In this document: positions 5,655-7,366 of the stretch, piece after piece | How the letters are laid out: every line of letters begins with the position of its first letter | How positions within the stretch are numbered: the stretch's first letter is position 1 | NCBI GenBank assembly: GCA_021299675.1 | Contig: JAJTIF010000428.1 | Location: 1 to 7,366 of the forward strand | Length of the DNA stretch: 7,366 nucleotides | Direction: 5' to 3' | From: Pseudomonadota bacterium | GTDB taxonomy: Bacteria > Bdellovibrionota > Bacteriovoracia > Bacteriovoracales > Bacteriovoracaceae | The notes under the pieces: model-generated | The model's input: the letters and a program-made list of their open reading frames with translations, nothing else | Told to the model about the DNA's origin: nothing | The model's database searches: none | Made by a program: the position numbers and the translations under genes

Positions 5655-6917
5655 ATGAAAACAAGGATTCTATCCATTGCTTTACTGAGTTTGCTTGGAG
5701 CTTGCCAAAGCTCTAATGATGAAACGCCTCAGAACTCAGCCCATCCCTCTTCATCACAATCACCACAAAGGGCACAAAGTACATCTGAATACTCTATCAA
5801 ACATTTAGGATCAAGAGTTCTTCTAGCAGAGGATCACTCGAACTTAGACGAATACATTGAAAATATTAATGTTCACAAAATGAGATTAACTGCGATTGAT
5901 GGTCTCAACTCGAACGGATCAATCCAGTGTAAGAAACTTGTCGCAGGCCAACTCGATAATGTCTACTCAGCTAGATTCAATCAAACTGGAAAAACGACCG
6001 AAATACTTTTATCCCTGTTCCCAGCCGATCCGATTGCCACCGAGTTTAGTTGTCGAATCAATGATTCTTTAGGCCAGGAGCTCAAGGAGATCAAATTCAC
6101 TGTTCCGAAAAACATCGTCGTTCAAAGTAAAACGACCCTTCCAGAGCTACACAACCAAAAAATCGGCACACTCCTTTTGACCGCAGATGCTGAGATCATC
6201 ACTGAAGGTCGACCACTGAATTTAGAGGTTAAAAATCTGATCAGCCTTAATGGAACACTCAGCACCTTCGAAATCTCGAGCATCGATCTTACCCCGGCAG
6301 ACACACAGGGCAAAGATGGCGGGATGATAAAAATTAATGCAGAAGAAGCGCAAGGCTCACTCACCGTGAATCTCAGAGGTACTAATGGAGGTCGACAATC
6401 CTTTGTTGCTCAGAGACCGCCGAAGGCTCCTGCAGGAGCGAGGGGCACGTGTCATGAGAGAAGCAGTCCTCGAAGCTGCGATGGACAAAATGGCCAACCA
6501 GGTTATCCGGCCGTGAATGGCAAAGATGGGCTTAAGGGAGGATCGACGGGAAGCATCGATTTTATTCTAAGTAAAAAATCTGATTTCGAATTGATGATTA
6601 TCTATTCAGCCGGATTAGGTTCTGAAGGAGCAAAGGCCAGTCTACCAGGTGAAGGTGGAGACGGAGGCGCACCAGGATCTGTGCACAGAAGAAATCCTAA
6701 TTGTGGTCCTGGACGCACGACCCCTATGACGGATCCAAGTAACTGCTTAACGGTTATCACAGGCCAGCCAGGAATCCCAGGGGCCCTTGGCGAATACGGT
6801 GTTGACGGCTTGCCCGGGTTCCCCGGTGAGAATGAAACTTCGCGCTTCATCAATATAGCCGAAAGCCAAGATGCATTTATCCGTGACTCTTGGTCTAACC
6901 TCAAAGGTTATCTCTAG
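5655..6917 (+). CDS. Lipoprotein with collagen-like Gly-X-Y tracts, unknown function
   Basis: The start at 5655 gives a 420-residue lipoprotein: MKTRILSIALLSLLGAC, lipobox LGAC, lipidated Cys17. It is preferred over the ATG at 5559, which lacks a ribosome binding site and would place 32 unrelated residues before the signal. After a Ser/Gln/Pro linker (18-48) comes a region rich in beta-strand character (about 50-260) without a domain I recognise. The C-terminal third has two Gly-X-Y stretches: seven triplets at 277-297 with one Gly replaced by Ala286, and eight unbroken triplets at 370-393 (GQP GIP GAL GEY GVD GLP). Each follows a two-cysteine loop (C266/C275; C350/C364), probably disulfides. 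A short Gly-rich turn lies at 332-341. Collagen-like tracts often mediate trimer formation or surface contact; these are very short, so they may be turns on a beta-solenoid instead. Lines sampled in the first half are much richer in A+T than the preceding gene, hinting at a separate origin. Confidence 0.85.
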   Translation: MKTRILSIALLSLLGACQSSNDETPQNSAHPSSSQSPQRAQSTSEYSIKHLGSRVLLAEDHSNLDEYIENINVHKMRLTAIDGLNSNGSIQCKKLVAGQLDNVYSARFNQTGKTTEILLSLFPADPIATEFSCRINDSLGQELKEIKFTVPKNIVVQSKTTLPELHNQKIGTLLLTADAEIITEGRPLNLEVKNLISLNGTLSTFEISSIDLTPADTQGKDGGMIKINAEEAQGSLTVNLRGTNGGRQSFVAQRPPKAPAGARGTCHERSSPRSCDGQNGQPGYPAVNGKDGLKGGSTGSIDFILSKKSDFELMIIYSAGLGSEGAKASLPGEGGDGGAPGSVHRRNPNCGPGRTTPMTDPSNCLTVITGQPGIPGALGEYGVDGLPGFPGENETSRFINIAESQDAFIRDSWSNLKGYL

Positions 6918-6928
6918 GATTAAGGACT

Positions 6929-6946
6929 AGGCTTGCGAACAAGCCT
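6929..6946 (+). terminator. Hairpin just after the collagen-like lipoprotein gene
   Basis: AGGCTTG and CAAGCCT form a perfect 7-pair stem with a CGAA tetraloop, 11 nt after the stop codon. The position suits a terminator, but no T-run follows, so factor-dependent termination or 3'-end protection is as likely. Confidence 0.45.
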
Positions 6947-7080
6947 GAGCTTCACATCGAGCCTCATTCTTCAATGATGTGACCTACTAGAGAGATCAGA
7001 CATCGAACACAAGAACCTCAGAGAATCTGAAAACAGGCCGCTACTATTACTTGTTCAGGACTATTTCCTGCGTGCCCAAC

Positions 7081-7108
7081 GACCAGGCTTCAACCCTGAA
7101 GACTGGTC
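7081..7108 (+). repeat. Near-perfect inverted repeat in the intergenic gap
   Basis: GACCAG (7081-7086) pairs with CTGGTC (7103-7108) and CTTCA (7088-7092) with TGAAG (7097-7101), around a loop ACCC and one G-A mismatch. TTTT occurs seven bases later. It could be a terminator-like or ncRNA stem. Confidence 0.45.
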
Positions 7109-7158
7109 CTACGGTTTTAGCCATTGTTGCCTAGCAAATTTGTTGAGCACGGCATCTG

Positions 7159-7192
7159 TCTGAATGTTAAGATTTATTATCAAACATTCTGA
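7159..7192. promoter_or_regulatory. Inverted repeat, possible operator of the last gene
   Basis: TCTGAATGTT (7159-7168) and AACATTCTGA (7183-7192) are inverted copies with one mismatch in ten, spaced by 14 A+T-rich bases that include TATTAT (7175-7180), a possible -10 box. The right arm ends two bases before the ribosome binding site GGAG (7194-7197). The layout suits a repressor site over a promoter; no good -35 box is visible. Confidence 0.4.
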
Positions 7193-7203
7193 TGGAGACG
7201 CTC

Positions 7204-7366
7204 ATGCCCCTACGACTCATCCTCATCACTGCCCTTTTGACGACCGCAGCTTTTGCGCGCGTAGATGAACCCACACCACTGTGCGACGCCACTCGCATGG
7301 CCTCGAGTGAGCCGATCGAAACCATCGTCGCTCTCCAAAGCAGTATCATGAATAGCAACTGCCCAA
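7204..7366 (+). CDS. Exported protein, N-terminal part (cut by right edge)
   Basis: The frame is open for 54 codons to the window end. GGAG at 7194-7197 lies 6 nt before the ATG. The first residues form a clear signal peptide (MPLRLILITALLTTAAFA, cleavage likely after AFA), so the product is periplasmic, secreted or outer-membrane. The visible mature part is short and holds two cysteines (in PLCDAT and NSNCP), too little to assign a family. The gene is preceded by a possible operator and seems to be transcribed on its own. Confidence 0.75.
   Translation, partial: MPLRLILITALLTTAAFARVDEPTPLCDATRMASSEPIETIVALQSSIMNSNCP

Larger units (their letters stand above)
6918..7203. other. 286-base gap with several hairpins, no clear gene
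   Basis: No start-bearing gene is supported here. Four small stems occur on the plus strand: AGGCTTG/CAAGCCT (6929-6946), TCATT/AATGA (loop CTTC, within CACATC/GATGTG, 6953-6981), CAGGA/TCCTG (7056-7070) and an 11-pair stem with one G-A mismatch (7081-7108). One plus-strand frame is open from 6978 to 7160 (61 codons) but has no ATG or ribosome binding site. The gap may hold a terminator, a small structured RNA, or the remains of a gene. Confidence 0.5.

Noticed and set aside
7204..7366. Possible ankyrin-like repeat at the start of the last exported protein
   Set aside because: Only about 35 mature residues are visible and they lack the diagnostic repeat residues, so no family was claimed.

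Overview
The window looks like chromosomal DNA from a didermal proteobacterium-like organism, most plausibly a Bdellovibrio-type predator or relative (Bdellovibrionota/Oligoflexia). This is inference, not proof. It rests on near-balanced base composition in most genes, several exported proteins and lipoproteins, a secreted phospholipase D-family enzyme, an RNA helicase with a long polar tail and a PuuD-like membrane protein paired with a lipoprotein cytochrome c. No mobile element, CRISPR array, tRNA or rRNA was seen.

Left arm, minus strand (1-677): the N-terminal 130 residues of an ABC-F type ATPase run off the left edge. A small 81-residue protein of unknown function lies just upstream of it, probably in the same transcript. 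A perfect TATAAT sits so close to the small gene's ATG that its mRNA may be leaderless. From 678 to 837 is a divergent regulatory region.

Centre, plus strand (838-5545): first comes a DEAD-box RNA helicase whose fold and DEAD motif are intact but whose motifs I, Ia, III, IVa and VI all depart from consensus. Next is a two-gene unit with overlapping stop and start codons (TAATG): a six-helix membrane protein related to the membrane domain of cytochrome c urate oxidase PuuD, then a lipid-anchored c-type cytochrome. In classical PuuD these two parts are fused, so this looks like a split version. A strong two-part hairpin separates the cytochrome from a secreted enzyme with two complete HKD motifs (phospholipase D superfamily). 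The hairpin ends 3 nt before that gene's ATG and no free ribosome binding site is visible.

Right arm, plus strand (5546-7366): a lipoprotein with a beta-rich middle and collagen-like Gly-X-Y tracts has clearly lower G+C than its neighbours in the lines counted. It is followed by a 286-base gap with several small hairpins and an inverted repeat that may be an operator, then the start of a further exported protein cut by the right edge.

Functionally, the membrane protein and cytochrome probably act together in periplasmic electron transfer. The phospholipase D-like protein and the collagen-like lipoprotein are envelope or secreted proteins. No single pathway joins all the genes.
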